The notes beneath the pieces are model-generated. The model ran no database searches, was not told the origin of the DNA, and saw only the letters and a program-made list of their open reading frames with translations. The position numbers and the translations under genes are program-made. Shown in pieces: positions 46,158 through 55,786 of a stretch of 64,000 nucleotides of DNA. Source of the DNA: Cytobacillus oceanisediminis (lineage in GTDB: Bacteria > Bacillota > Bacilli > Bacillales > Cytobacillaceae); the NCBI RefSeq assembly GCF_007830235.1, contig NZ_VLKI01000001.1:555481-619480 (forward strand), written 5' to 3'. The number at the start of each line of letters is the position of its first letter. Within the stretch, counting starts at the first letter, position 1.

Positions 46158-47315
46158 TTATCCTTCTCCGCTTACTTCTTCTGCTTTCCAATAATATTCA
46201 CTAAAAATTTCCGCAAATGCCTTAATAGAATGATCCAGTTCGGTTTTATTGTTTTCTACACCTCCGAACTCAAGCAGCATGGACTGGCTTGAAAGGTCTT
46301 GATTATATACGCCATTCCCATCATCCTTTGTTTTAATAAAAACACCTCTGCTGATTCCTGGATATCTTTCTTCTAGTTCTTCATTTAATTCTTTTGCTAG
46401 TTTTAGATTTCGATCATAGTTTTTATTTTCCTTTCCTACAATAAAAAATAATCTTGCATATGTTTTTCCATTTATAACGGCAGTAGTGAGTTTCTTTGGC
46501 TGAGAATCTCTGTGAATATCAATCAAATAACTTATTGAAGATTCCTGGGCCATAACCTCTTTTACAGTCTCTCTCGATAAAGCATAAGAATGATTGTAAT
46601 TCCAATCCTTCTTCTTCAATTCCTCTGTTACATTAGTAGTGCTATGGCTGGTTCCAATCCCTCTTTTCATCAATTCATCTTTTAATTTTCTTCCAACAGC
46701 AATTATATTTTTACTTTCATCTAAACTTACTGCTTCATTAGCTGTCTTTTTTCCAGGCAACACTGGCAAGAATGCCTCCCAGCTGTGCGAGTGATAAATA
46801 AAGGCTACATCCTTTCCCGTTTTGGGCCCTGGCATAATACCCTTTTCCTGTGTATTATTTGGCTGGGATTGATCTTGTTCCGCTAGTTCCTTCTCTTTCA
46901 ATAGCATTTCCAGCGGAGGCGCTGACTCAATTGGCAAAGTAGTGAGATCGGTTCCAAATCCTGCTACAGCAATTTCGGTGTTAAAAGAGGAAAAACCCGG
47001 AATTTCTCTTCCAAGAAAAGTACGTATGTCTTCCGGCCAAATATTTGTAAATGTAAGGAATACCGAACGGGAAATGGAAGGAGCTTCTTCCTCGTTAACA
47101 GTTGATTTTAACTGGCCGATTTCCGTTGCCATAAGGCTTAAAAAGAAATTCACATGTATTTTTTCGCTCGTATCATAAATAAAAGAAGACGTAAACTTTT
47201 CTTTCAAATCTATAAAATTAACAAAAAATATAATACTGAAAATCAGGAAAAATAAAGCTAGATAGATGGATTGTATACGCATAAATAAGATAACCCTGTA
47301 ATTCCGTTCTTTCAT
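46158..47315 (-). CDS. spoIIP: Stage II sporulation protein P (SpoIIP)
   Basis: This is a membrane-anchored peptidoglycan amidase/endopeptidase of the DMP complex that drives forespore engulfment. It has 385 residues. One N-terminal helix (about 17-35) precedes an outside region and the catalytic domain from about 165. Probable zinc or catalytic residues lie in AFIYHSHSWEAF, YLIDIHRDSQP and SMLLEFGGVEN. It is not beside gpr, its usual neighbour, so it may be a second paralogue. The start ATG 47315 has GGAGGG 5 nt upstream. Confidence 0.9.
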   Translation of the reverse strand: MKERNYRVILFMRIQSIYLALFFLIFSIIFFVNFIDLKEKFTSSFIYDTSEKIHVNFFLSLMATEIGQLKSTVNEEEAPSISRSVFLTFTNIWPEDIRTFLGREIPGFSSFNTEIAVAGFGTDLTTLPIESAPPLEMLLKEKELAEQDQSQPNNTQEKGIMPGPKTGKDVAFIYHSHSWEAFLPVLPGKKTANEAVSLDESKNIIAVGRKLKDELMKRGIGTSHSTTNVTEELKKKDWNYNHSYALSRETVKEVMAQESSISYLIDIHRDSQPKKLTTAVINGKTYARLFFIVGKENKNYDRNLKLAKELNEELEERYPGISRGVFIKTKDDGNGVYNQDLSSQSMLLEFGGVENNKTELDHSIKAFAEIFSEYYWKAEEVSGEG

Positions 47316-47371
47316 TTATTCCCTCCGCCCTATTAATTTCCGTTTTACTAACTATATGTACAAGAAAAAAT

Positions 47372-47401
47372 AATAGAATCCCAACTTGATGGGATTCTAT
47401 T
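47372..47401 (-). terminator. Terminator
   Basis: AATAGAATCCC/GGGATTCTATT with T-runs on both strands, between the ferric-reductase-like gene and spoIIP. Confidence 0.75.
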
Positions 47402-47528
47402 AAAAAATAATATACAGCCATTAACTTTTATTTTTGCAAAAAAATGCGATTTTAATCGCATGCTCAGGTTAATTGGGAACTTTCTTCTATTAACATAATC
47501 GGGCAAAATCAATTTTCGCCAGTTCCTA

Positions 47529-48170
47529 CTATTTCTTTTTTTTATTTTTTTTAACCGTTAGTATAAAAACCAGCCACTGCAATATAAAAACAATTGTTAT
47601 TATTAAGAGGAAAGGACGCTGCATCCAATTAACATTTCCTAATCTGAAAAAGAATAGGAAAAAAGCTGCATGCAAAACAACCAGTATATAGAGGGTCCCG
47701 CTCTTTTGCTGGAGATAGTCCCATCCCCGTTTTCCCAGGATTTTAATTGCTTTATTATTTGAAAGAAGAGCCAGCAGCAGCAAGTAAATAAGGCATATGA
47801 CGCCTATAAGGTTGGCAAGTGTAAACCCTGGATCAAAAGATAGTCGTCCCGTTTCCTGATTCACTCCTATGATTAATCTAACAAGTTCCCAATAAAACCA
47901 GCCTTCAAGAAGGATATACACATGCAGTAAAGCCATTATGGCACACCAGATCCCTACTTCTCGCCTCCAGGATAACAGTGGAATAAATCCCCTATGTATA
48001 TGGCTAAGAGGGCCAATCAAAATCGTTCCACAAAGAAGAATAAATGAGACATCAGCATACGCACGGTTCCATGCATGCATTGGATTCCACTCTGAGCGGC
48101 TTATTAAGAAAAGATAGACCAAACATATTGCTGCAAATCCGACGAGCAAGTGCCTCTTTAAAATGGCCAT
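47529..48170 (-). CDS. Ferric-reductase-like transmembrane (MsrQ-type) protein
   Basis: The protein has 213 residues with about six helices. It matches the heme-binding ferric reductase transmembrane domain found in FRE/NOX and YedZ/MsrQ proteins: RAYADVSFILLCGTILIGPL with SHIHRG, REVGIWCAIMALLHVYILLE and YILVVLHAAFF supply paired histidines for b-type hemes. It has no flavin domain and no MsrP neighbour, so partner and electron acceptor are unknown. Its basic tail (VKKNKKKK) is cytoplasmic. A terminator follows. Confidence 0.8.
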   Translation of the reverse strand: MAILKRHLLVGFAAICLVYLFLISRSEWNPMHAWNRAYADVSFILLCGTILIGPLSHIHRGFIPLLSWRREVGIWCAIMALLHVYILLEGWFYWELVRLIIGVNQETGRLSFDPGFTLANLIGVICLIYLLLLALLSNNKAIKILGKRGWDYLQQKSGTLYILVVLHAAFFLFFFRLGNVNWMQRPFLLIITIVFILQWLVFILTVKKNKKKK

Positions 48171-48439
48171 GTTTTAAATAACCTCGTTTCCGCCTCTAAT
48201 GATTAACCTTAAGTAAATAGTGTAAAGATAATTCAAGTATAAAAAAATGTACGAAAGCCAGCAAATTTAATTTGGGCCCCCGTACATCCAGGATATTTTT
48301 ATAACTCAGTAACCATAAGAGTCTAGCCATGAAACATTGTCCGTTTCTAGACTATTTGGTATTTTTCAAAAAAACAGATTGTAAAAGTACTTTATTCTTT
48401 GCTGATGATTTCTAAGAGTTTTGATTATTCGTTTCTAAA

Positions 48440-49546
48440 TTATTCCGTAATGCTGATGCCATTCGGAATGCCTTTTACCTCAATGGTTTCAATAACCTTA
48501 TTTTCTACTATATCAATTATACTTACCGTATCTTCAAACATGTTGGTCACATAGACCCTTTTATTATCTGGACTTGAAACAACTCCATGAGAGCCTTTCC
48601 CGGTTTCAATTTCGGCTGTTACATTCTTCGCTGCAAGATTGATAACTGTAACAGTTTTTGATGGTGCTTCCTCTGTTCCTTGGTTTGCGACGTAGGCAAA
48701 CTGATCTTTCACATCAATATAAACCTGTGCTGGTCCTGTACCAACTGGAACTTTTTCTACTTTGTCTGTAGCCAAATCTACAATGGCGAGGGCATTTTCT
48801 CCATTTAAAGTTGCAACCAATGTTTTTCCATCAGAAGTTACTCCAGTTGTAACGGGGGCTGCACCAACTTTAATACGCTTTTCTTCTGCCATAGATTCTA
48901 GATCCACTACACTGACTGTATCTTCCCCCATGTTTGCGATATATGCTTTTTTACTGTTATCTGAAATCCTGAAACCATGCGGTCCCTTTCCTGTATTAAC
49001 TGTATCAATAACTGTAAAATTTTTCATATCAATGATCGATATTGTATTGTCCTCATTATTAGTCACAACCGCATATTTTCCATCTTCAGTAAACACAATG
49101 TGGGCAGGGTGGTTTCCTACCTCAACTACCTGTATGAGTTCATCACTTTCAATACTATAAAACAGCGCTTTTGCACTCATTTCCTTCCCATCACTATGGC
49201 CATGACCTCCCATGCTTGGCACAACGGTTGCCCCAATCATTTTTCCATCAGGAGAAACCTGAACATTATGAACTGAGCCTTCTACTTCAATGGACGATTC
49301 AACGGAGTTGGTGGCTGCATCGATTTTCGAAATGCTTCCCCCTTCATTTGCTGTGTAATAGTATTGAACCGCAGATGCTTCAGCGGTTTCTTCTGCTTTA
49401 CCTTCTTGCTCATCTTCAATTACAGTCACAGATGCCTTCTCTTTTAAAGTGGGATCCTCTTCTTCACTTTCAGAGCTGCTGCAGCCAGCCAGTATCACGC
49501 CCCATGCTAAAAAACTAATCAAAATTACTTTTTTTGCTTTTTTCAT
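48440..49546 (-). CDS. YVTN/YncE-like beta-propeller lipoprotein
   Basis: The protein has 368 residues. The signal peptide ends in lipobox LAGC (Cys about 22), then an acidic linker. From about residue 60 there are seven blade-like repeats of about 42 residues with DNTISIIDMKN, EDTVSVVDLES and EDTVSIIDIVE, the YVTN beta-propeller pattern. Such proteins bind metal-related partners or peptides at the cell surface. It lies divergent from the multicopper oxidase gene, with a 280-bp gap between them, suggesting related work outside the membrane. Confidence 0.88.
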   Translation of the reverse strand: MKKAKKVILISFLAWGVILAGCSSSESEEEDPTLKEKASVTVIEDEQEGKAEETAEASAVQYYYTANEGGSISKIDAATNSVESSIEVEGSVHNVQVSPDGKMIGATVVPSMGGHGHSDGKEMSAKALFYSIESDELIQVVEVGNHPAHIVFTEDGKYAVVTNNEDNTISIIDMKNFTVIDTVNTGKGPHGFRISDNSKKAYIANMGEDTVSVVDLESMAEEKRIKVGAAPVTTGVTSDGKTLVATLNGENALAIVDLATDKVEKVPVGTGPAQVYIDVKDQFAYVANQGTEEAPSKTVTVINLAAKNVTAEIETGKGSHGVVSSPDNKRVYVTNMFEDTVSIIDIVENKVIETIEVKGIPNGISITE

Positions 49547-49832
49547 TTTGAGTTCCTCCTAATCAATTGTATAGCCATCATAATAGGCTGGAGAAACTTC
49601 TACTGTGATACACTTCACTTTCCATTGAGAATTCCATAAAATCTTACAATATTTTGAAATGCATTAAAACTGCATATTTAGCAGGTAGAATTATCGTCTT
49701 TCTTCTCTATGCGAATGAACTTTTCAAGGTTTTGTGAAATACGAAAGATGCCAAAAATTAATATCCATTTATCCATACTTTCTGCAAATATTTAGATTAT
49801 GATTTGTTTACTTAATACAGGAGGTATTGGTT

Positions 49833-51449
49833 ATGAAACTTAAACTTCTAGCACTAGTCTTTTTCTCAATGCTTGTTCTTGCTGCGTGCTCTTCACAGCA
49901 AACAGAGGATATGGCCGGCATGGACCATAGCAATATGGACATGGAAGAAGAGAAACAGGAGAATTCAGTTGGAGAACAGATGGTAAAAGGGGTTCGAACT
50001 GCTAGCACTAAAACATTAACAGGCAATGAATTTAACATTGTTGCTAAAGAGGGAAATCACCAGCTTAATAAGAAAACCAGTGTAAATGCCCTTACATTCA
50101 ACGGTTCTGTTCCTGGTTCGCAAATCCGTGTAAAGCAAGGAGAAAAGGTAAAAATAAATCTTAAAAATGAACTGTCCGAACCAGTATCCATCCACTGGCA
50201 CGGCATTACGGTCCCAAATGATATGGATGGTATACCTGGTGTAACACAAAATGCCCTCCAGCCTGGAGAAAGCTTCACCTATGAATTTACACCAGAAGAT
50301 GCAGGGACTTATATGTACCATACCCATCAAAATGCGGTGGAGCAAATGGACAAAGGCCTTTACGGATCCTTTATTGTAGAGCCTAAAGAAAAAGCATACG
50401 ACAGGGACTATACCCTAATGCTTGATGAGTGGATGAGCAATCCCGAAGAGTCTGACTCTGATATGGAAGGTATGGATCACAGCAATATGGGATCTGAAGA
50501 TGATAATGAAACGGAAACCCATTCCAATAACTCCTCTATGAGCGGCATGGATCATGGCAGCATGAGTGAAATGGGCCATGATATGAGCGCCTATGATATT
50601 TTTACAATCAACGGAAAAAGCGGTGACAGTATTGATCCCTTGATTGTAAAAGAAGGAGAAAAAGTTCGAATCCGCCTTGTCAATGTTGGATTTATGTCTC
50701 ATAAAATCCATTTGCATGGCCATAAATTTAAAGTAGCCGCTATTGACGGACAAGAATTGAATGAGCCGCAAGAAATCCAAGATCAGGTGATCTCCATAGC
50801 ACCAGGTGAGCGATATGACATTGAATTTACAGCAGACAATCCTGGAGAATGGTTCATTGAGTGCCACGGCGACATGGAAGGCACAAAAGGAATGAAGACC
50901 AAAATCCAATACGAAAATTCAATTGATTCAACAGATAAGTCCAATCAGTCAGAACAACTTCCAGAATTCACATTTATTAATTACGGCGGTTTGGATAAAG
51001 GGCAGTTCTCGCTGGGCCAAAATTATGATGTTGAATATACAATGGATCTGAATACAGCTATGGATGGGAATGGAATGGCCTTTACGATTAACGGAAAAAC
51101 TTTCCCGGATACCGATAATATAAAGGTTAAGGAAGGCGATCTAGTTAAAGTGACTCTGACTAATAATTCGATGATGGATGATCATCCAATGCACTTGCAC
51201 GGCCATTTCTTCCAAGTTCTGAGCAAAAATGGCAAACCATTAGAAGGCTCTCCTATTGTGAAAGATACAATTAATTTAAAACCGGGGGATGAATATGTTG
51301 TTGCTTTTAAAGCTGATAACCCTGGAAATTGGCTATTCCATTGTCACGACCTTCATCATGCAACAGCAGGAATGGTAAATATGGTTCAATATGATGGGTA
51401 TAAAGCAACCTTCACACCTGATCCAGATGCTAACAATAAACCTGAGTAA
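49833..51449 (+). CDS. Multicopper oxidase (lipoprotein, Met-rich)
   Basis: This is a 538-residue three-domain laccase/CueO/CotA-type enzyme that couples substrate oxidation to O2 reduction. It begins with a lipoprotein signal (lipobox LAAC) and a Met/His linker (MAGMDHSNMDM). All four copper motifs are present: HWHGI, YMYHTHQNA, HPMHLHGHFF and WLFHCHDLHHATAGM. An inserted stretch around residues 205-255 repeats MxGMDHSNM/GSM units and could bind Cu(I), as in CueO, pointing to cuprous oxidase activity. ATG 49833 follows AGGAGGT. Confidence 0.92.
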   Translation: MKLKLLALVFFSMLVLAACSSQQTEDMAGMDHSNMDMEEEKQENSVGEQMVKGVRTASTKTLTGNEFNIVAKEGNHQLNKKTSVNALTFNGSVPGSQIRVKQGEKVKINLKNELSEPVSIHWHGITVPNDMDGIPGVTQNALQPGESFTYEFTPEDAGTYMYHTHQNAVEQMDKGLYGSFIVEPKEKAYDRDYTLMLDEWMSNPEESDSDMEGMDHSNMGSEDDNETETHSNNSSMSGMDHGSMSEMGHDMSAYDIFTINGKSGDSIDPLIVKEGEKVRIRLVNVGFMSHKIHLHGHKFKVAAIDGQELNEPQEIQDQVISIAPGERYDIEFTADNPGEWFIECHGDMEGTKGMKTKIQYENSIDSTDKSNQSEQLPEFTFINYGGLDKGQFSLGQNYDVEYTMDLNTAMDGNGMAFTINGKTFPDTDNIKVKEGDLVKVTLTNNSMMDDHPMHLHGHFFQVLSKNGKPLEGSPIVKDTINLKPGDEYVVAFKADNPGNWLFHCHDLHHATAGMVNMVQYDGYKATFTPDPDANNKPE

Positions 51450-51477
51450 GATTCTTATCTATATGTGAGAAAGTAAA

Positions 51478-51503
51478 AAAGCGGCCTTGAAAAAGGTCGC
51501 TTT
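51478..51503 (+). terminator. Terminator after the multicopper oxidase
   Basis: AAGCGGCCTT/AAGGTCGCTT (one G-T pair) with loop GAAA, 30 bp after the stop; short T-run. Confidence 0.75.
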
Positions 51504-51643
51504 CCCTGTTAATAGTTAACTAATTCTTTTCGTAAAAATTTTCAAAATTCCATTTTCATAAAATAAATAAAAACAATAGCATATTTTTAAATAAGAAACA
51601 TAGTTCATTATTAACGTTTATGAACGAACGATCTTTTAATTTC

Positions 51644-51988
51644 TTACTTGATAACTTCTACTATTTTGGAAGTTCCCTCAGTTGCTTCATCATCAAGCCA
51701 TTGCCATTTTTCATCTAACATGATTCGTCCATCTGGCAAGATTTTAGGTGTAGATATACATATACCGCCTCTAATTTCATTTTTTCTATTCACGTGATTG
51801 TATCTAAACTCTAAGCTGCTATCCTCTTTTACTAAGCCAATAAGCGTTCCTTGTATAATCTCTCCCCCGCTATAGGTCGCTGAAATAATATGCCCTTCTT
51901 GTTTGTAATTGAAAAAAGTTTTGGAAGAAACTTCCCCATTTGCTGTATTTTCAACTGAAACAAATGTACGGCCATTATAATTCACCAT
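51644..51988 (-). CDS. Small conserved Bacillus protein (N-acetylglutamate-synthase-like label)
   Basis: The protein has 114 residues from ATG 51988, with AAAGGGG 9 nt upstream (the open frame extends 27 codons further without support). The beta-rich sequence ([53 protein letters not shown]) resembles proteins common in Bacillaceae. These are often labelled N-acetylglutamate synthase, although they lack a GNAT fold. The true function is unknown. Confidence 0.7.
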   Translation of the reverse strand: MVNYNGRTFVSVENTANGEVSSKTFFNYKQEGHIISATYSGGEIIQGTLIGLVKEDSSLEFRYNHVNRKNEIRGGICISTPKILPDGRIMLDEKWQWLDDEATEGTSKIVEVIK

Positions 51989-52107
51989 ATTATCCATCCC
52001 CTTTAATAAGCTTAAATTTAGTAAAGCTCCCCCGAGTACCTGCATATTTTGCCACCAAGAAATTAACATAATGTTATTACTGCCTGTTCTGTCTTTTCTA
52101 AGTATAA

Positions 52108-52659
52108 CTATACTTTCTTGATATCTCCTTTAATGATTGAGTACATATATAAATCATCGAATTTGCCTCGTGTATATTCATAATGCCGCAGCAAGCCCTC
52201 TCTGATAAAACCCTGTCTTTCAACCAGCTTTTGGGATGGTAGATTGGGAGGTTCAATCAATGCCTCTATTCTTTCTAACTGAAGGTTTTCAAAACCATAC
52301 TTAACAACGGCTGCCAATGCTTCGCTGGCAATTCCTTTCCCCCAATATTCTTTGCTCAATTCATATCCAATTTCACTGCGATAATGTTTGGCTTCCCTAT
52401 TAAGAAAACCGCAGCTTCCTATTATCTTTCCGGATTCTTTGAGTGCAATTCCCCATCTAATTCCCGTACTTTGTTCATATATGGCTTGATACCATTCGAT
52501 TTCTTCATTGACCTCTTTAATCGTTTGGCAAGAGTCGATCCCCATATGTTTGACAACTTCTATATCTGACAAATAGGCCAGCATATCATGAGCATCTTCT
52601 TTTGTTGCCTCTCTTAAAATTAGCCTTTTAGTTTCAAGTTTAGGAAACCCGTTTCGCAA
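52108..52659 (-). CDS. GNAT acetyltransferase, RimJ/RimL type
   Basis: The protein has 183 residues, acetyl-CoA dependent, probably acting on protein N-termini or small amines. It starts [20 protein letters not shown]. The acetyl-CoA loop is in [20 protein letters not shown], followed by [20 protein letters not shown] and [15 protein letters not shown] choose TTG 52659, 6 nt after GGGAGG; an upstream TTG lies within the purine-rich site. Confidence 0.85.
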   Translation of the reverse strand: MRNGFPKLETKRLILREATKEDAHDMLAYLSDIEVVKHMGIDSCQTIKEVNEEIEWYQAIYEQSTGIRWGIALKESGKIIGSCGFLNREAKHYRSEIGYELSKEYWGKGIASEALAAVVKYGFENLQLERIEALIEPPNLPSQKLVERQGFIREGLLRHYEYTRGKFDDLYMYSIIKGDIKKV

Positions 52660-52799
52660 AAATATCCTCCCTCTCCTCAATTATATGAGTTTGCTTATTT
52701 ACCACTATACCAAATAACAATCAATCAGTAGGAATAAAAATCCATTCTATCTTTTCAAATGGTAAATACTTCAACTTCCCCATTTTCATGGTAAACTCT

Positions 52800-52913
52800 A
52801 TAATTAGGCAAATTGTAACCTGATATATGGTAAATAAGCTAGCAGCAAATATATTGGGGAAGCCGCCGAGGTTACCGGACAACGCTCAGAGACTATTAGC
52901 TCTGAGCGTTTTT
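52800..52913 (+). ncRNA. Possible structured leader or small RNA with terminator
   Basis: A run without a gene holds GTAACC (52815-52820) able to pair with GGTTAC (52870-52875), then a strong terminator AACGCTCAGAG/CTCTGAGCGTT plus T5 (52881-52913). The 3' part (AGCCGCCGAGGTTACC) recalls the end of c-di-GMP-I riboswitches, but their GACGCAAAGC core is absent, so I leave it unnamed. A small plus-strand gene follows 180 bp later. Confidence 0.35.
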
Positions 52914-53093
52914 AATAAATTAAAGTACCCGTTAATCTGCCATTCGCTTCAACAAACCCTACATTAACTTTGCTTTTTAAAAATAAGCTACACCCTTTGC
53001 ATTATAATTAGAAATTTTCAAATTTTACGTTTTACGAAAACAATGGCGGGAATAAATTAAAATAACTAACAAATGCCACTGGGAGGTGTAACG

Positions 53094-53204
53094 ATGAATT
53101 TTCTCTGCTACAAGGCTATGGAAGCATTTAAGAAAGATGCTGAACGCCAGAGAACAGGCAAACTTCAAACAGTAAAAACAAATGATAAAAAATCCAAATA
53201 ATGT
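53094..53204 (+). CDS. Small basic protein (36 residues)
   Basis: From ATG 53094, 5 nt after GGGAGGTG, the frame encodes 36 residues (MNFLCYKAMEAFKKDAERQR...) ending NDKKSK. A good terminator follows 40 bp later. It is basic and probably helical, with one Cys. No family is recognised. Ribosome site and terminator together support a real gene. Confidence 0.6.
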
Positions 53205-53245
53205 TGATTTGTTAAATACAATTAAAAAGTTCAATCGTTTTACCC

Positions 53246-53269
53246 GTCATCCCTTTGGATGACTTTTTT
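53246..53269 (+). terminator. Terminator after the 36-residue gene
   Basis: GTCATCC-CTTT-GGATGAC followed by six T. Confidence 0.88.
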
Positions 53270-53369
53270 AGTTTCTTTTTTTGTTAGGATTCATCAAGGG
53301 AAGTACTCTTTTCTGGCTTTTTTCACTTCAAACAAAATAGCTGCCACTTAATAGCAGGAATTAAATCCT

Positions 53370-53879
53370 TTATTCCACTGCCCAGACTTGTTCTTTCGAT
53401 TTAAGCATCTGAATATAAATTCCTGTTATCGTCTGGGTGAATAAAAAGATCGGGAATGAATGGGCCAGGCGGTAACCATTTTGCAGGGTTAAAATACCCG
53501 CCTTTGTCAAAAGCCATTGAATCGCGACTCCAAATAAAGCCCAGACCAAGACGTAGATAATAAATGTTTTTTTGCTGATCTTAAGCCTTTCATAGAAATA
53601 GAAAAAGAAGTACCCAAAGGGGGCAAATAATAAATAATAAATAACATCTGTGACTTCATAGTTATTTAAATCATTTACCCGATAAAAATCGGTCTGTCCT
53701 CCGCCAATGGTAAAATCGTATAAGACCCCTATCGCCAATCCCCACAGTAAACTTAAAATTCTTATTTGAGGTGCGAGATTGCCTGGTTTCCTTTTCATCA
53801 GAAAATAGGCCAAATAGGCCATAATTATCAAGATTAAAAGAATAACTTCATTCTGGTCGAAACTTTCCCACAATTTCAT
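53370..53879 (-). CDS. Multi-pass membrane protein of unknown function
   Basis: The protein has 169 residues with four or five helices; aromatic-rich loops (YDFTIGGGQTDFYRVNDLNN, FAPFGYFFFYFYERLKISKK) resemble a group of uncharacterised membrane proteins common in Bacillaceae. The ATG at 53879 overlaps the stop of the upstream gene (ATGA), so the pair is coupled and may form a complex. Confidence 0.7.
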   Translation of the reverse strand: MKLWESFDQNEVILLILIIMAYLAYFLMKRKPGNLAPQIRILSLLWGLAIGVLYDFTIGGGQTDFYRVNDLNNYEVTDVIYYLLFAPFGYFFFYFYERLKISKKTFIIYVLVWALFGVAIQWLLTKAGILTLQNGYRLAHSFPIFLFTQTITGIYIQMLKSKEQVWAVE

Positions 53880-54349
53880 GATCCTCGCACCCCTCTTGTT
53901 TTAATGTTTTCGAAGTATTTTAAGGAGTAAATGGCCAGGAAATGCAATAACAATAAGTAGACGATCTCGGACAGGATACTCCAGTTCTTATACTCCAAAA
54001 TGTCAAAATAACGAGCAATTGCAACAGCGAAGACAAGGAATAATACGGATAACGCCGTCCTGACCACTTTAGATCCGAGGGTATTCGCATTTCTATAAAG
54101 ATTGATGGCTATCACAATCACTAATGGAAGGGTAATGCTGCGGTGAATCAAAAAGGCGGTATAATCCAATGCCCGATCCGATATCTCAGCCAATTTCAAT
54201 TCCTCATATACAATCCACGTAAAATTAATATTAATAACAAGGGTAAACAAATAAACAAAGGTATTTTCAATAAACGTTAGCTTCTTATTTATTACTGTAT
54301 ACAATACCGTTATAAGCCAAGCCAAAAAGACTAAAAGGACAAAACCCAA
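53876..54349 (-). CDS. Multi-pass membrane protein of unknown function
   Basis: The protein has 157 residues with five hydrophobic segments (LVFLAWLITVLYTVI, FVYLFTLVININFTWIVYEE, LPLVIVIAINLY, ALSVLFLVFAVAIARYF and YLLLLHFLAIYSLKYF). It has no recognised motif. It forms a two-gene unit with the next gene through a 4-nt overlap. Confidence 0.65.
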   Translation of the reverse strand: MGFVLLVFLAWLITVLYTVINKKLTFIENTFVYLFTLVININFTWIVYEELKLAEISDRALDYTAFLIHRSITLPLVIVIAINLYRNANTLGSKVVRTALSVLFLVFAVAIARYFDILEYKNWSILSEIVYLLLLHFLAIYSLKYFENIKTRGVRGS

Positions 54350-54846
54350 TATACATCATCCCCATATTTTTTTGTTAGTATTTACTGGGAAAATAGAGTT
54401 TATTCTATACAAATAAACGACAGATGCCTGTCGTTTTGATATGAATTATTTAATTAACCCTTAACTAAACGGTTTTCCGTTCGATCAATTTGACAACGAT
54501 TTCTTTATGGGAATTTTTTTAATATCTTTTGCTTGAAGAATAATTTTCTTCCTATTTCAACCAAAGGGATTTCTAGTGTTGTGATGTGCATAATTTTAGC
54601 AATCGGCTGGTTACCAAATCCCATGTCATTGGGTATCCTCGCATCTTCGCAAAGAACAATTGAACCATTGTTTATAGAGAAAAACATTACCTGTAATCAA
54701 TTGGCAAGTTTATTGAACAAGCACACAAACAGGAGTTCAGTTGCTGACTCCTGTTTGTACATATAAATTCTTTGAAATCCAGCCTATAATTCTTTGGATT
54801 TCAGATGTATAGTTACATGTATCACTGTTTGAGAGGATGGATTTTT
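54350..54846. other. Intergenic region with two hairpins
   Basis: AAACGACAG/CTGTCGTTTT (54415-54437) and AACAGGAGT.../...ACTCCTGTT (about 54729-54757) are terminator-like. Overlapping open frames on both strands lie between them (54505-54766), but none has a convincing ribosome site, so none is called. Confidence 0.45.
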
Positions 54847-55089
54847 TTGTTTATAAAACTTACAAAAGAACAGCAGCAAAAGATGATTTCGGACATTCAA
54901 ACCTTTTTTTCTCAAGAAAGATGCGAAGAAATATCGGAATTTAGTGCGGAAAGGGTCTTGGATTTTGCTAAAGAGTCACTAGCACCACATTTCTACAATG
55001 CGGCTATTACTGATGTTAAGCATGTAGTTGAACAGCAATATGCTTCAATGGAAGATGAAATTTTAACGCTGGAACGCCCGATTAAATAA
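54847..55089 (+). CDS. DUF2164 family protein
   Basis: The protein has 80 residues. IKLTKEQQQKMISDIQTFFS, then LDFAKESLAPHFYNAAITDV and LERPI follow the DUF2164 pattern, a small helical family of unknown role in bacilli. Start TTG 54847 follows AGAGGATGG; an open frame continues 14 codons upstream through that site. A long hairpin (AATCATTCCATAGT/ACTATGGAATGATT, 55139-55182) downstream may end its transcript. Confidence 0.8.
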   Translation: MFIKLTKEQQQKMISDIQTFFSQERCEEISEFSAERVLDFAKESLAPHFYNAAITDVKHVVEQQYASMEDEILTLERPIK

Positions 55090-55206
55090 TAGTCCCATCT
55101 CCCTAACTAAGGGAAAGTGGATATATTGTGAAGCATTGAATCATTCCATAGTGTCATTAGCAAATGAAACTATGGAATGATTGGTATTTATTCTCTTTAA
55201 AAACTA

Positions 55207-55448
55207 GGCTCTGTTAAATTTGCCTGTTGATTTCAGCACGAGGCACTCAGCGAACAGCGGGCGGTCCGACGCTCCTCGTCGCTTTCCTCCTGCGGGGTCT
55301 CCCTTTGATCCGCACTCCCGCAGGACGTTGAATAAGCATCCTCGAATAAACACCGCACGAAGAAAATGCGAATGCATTTTCGAGGAGTTCGTGCCTTCCG
55401 CTCCAATCAACAGGGTGCTAAAAAACAACAATAAGCTTTAACAGAGCC
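55207..55448. repeat. Interspersed TIR repeat, copy 4 (242 bp)
   Basis: GGCTCTGTTAAA ... TTTAACAGAGCC, nearly identical in layout to copy 1, with small differences in the core (CTTTCCTCCTGCGGGG) and right half. Confidence 0.85.
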
Positions 55449-55495
55449 AAAGACTAATAAAAGCCGCCAACCCGGCAGCCGTTCAAGATCATTCT

Positions 55496-55663
55496 CTATA
55501 TTTTTTGCCTTTCGGTTTCCTCCCAATCAAAATGCGTCTGCGGAAAGACGTTAGCGACCCATTCTGCTCTTAAAGCAGAATCATAAAGGGTAAGTCCTTT
55601 TTCTTCTGGAACTTTATCAGCATCCACACTTTCTATTTGGTCAATGTTTTCACTGTTCCTCAT
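55496..55663 (-). CDS. Small acidic protein of unknown function
   Basis: The protein has 55 residues from ATG 55663 (GAGG 8 nt upstream). The N-terminal half is acidic (NSENIDQIESVDADKVPEEK), the C-terminal half has aromatic residues (RAEWVANVFPQTHFDWEETE). It is not recognised. It lies 36 bp after a 28-residue gene on the same strand. Confidence 0.5.
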   Translation of the reverse strand: MRNSENIDQIESVDADKVPEEKGLTLYDSALRAEWVANVFPQTHFDWEETERQKI

Positions 55664-55699
55664 ATTCGAATCCTCAAGCACTTCACAGTTATCTTTTTG

Positions 55700-55786
55700 T
55701 CATTTCCTATAAGCTGAGGCAGCCAACGCAAGCCCCCCTGCAGAAACCAGTGATCCTAAAACAAGACCCATTGTTGATTTTTTCAT
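55700..55786 (-). CDS. 28-residue single-helix peptide
   Basis: ATG 55786 lies 7 nt after GGGAGGGG. The peptide is MKKSTMGLVLGSLVSAGGLA followed by LAASAYRK: a basic end, one Gly/Ala-rich membrane helix and a basic tail. It resembles the many small bacillus membrane peptides such as YtxH-like N-termini. Confidence 0.55.
   Translation of the reverse strand: MKKSTMGLVLGSLVSAGGLALAASAYRK

Noticed and set aside
52800..52880. c-di-GMP-I riboswitch
   Set aside because: Only the 3' AGCCG...GGTTACC part resembles it; the conserved GACGCAAAGC segment and P2 hairpin are not found.
54505..54766. Overlapping 60- and 77-codon ORFs on opposite strands
   Set aside because: Neither has a convincing ribosome site or recognisable motif; a decayed gene is possible but not supported.
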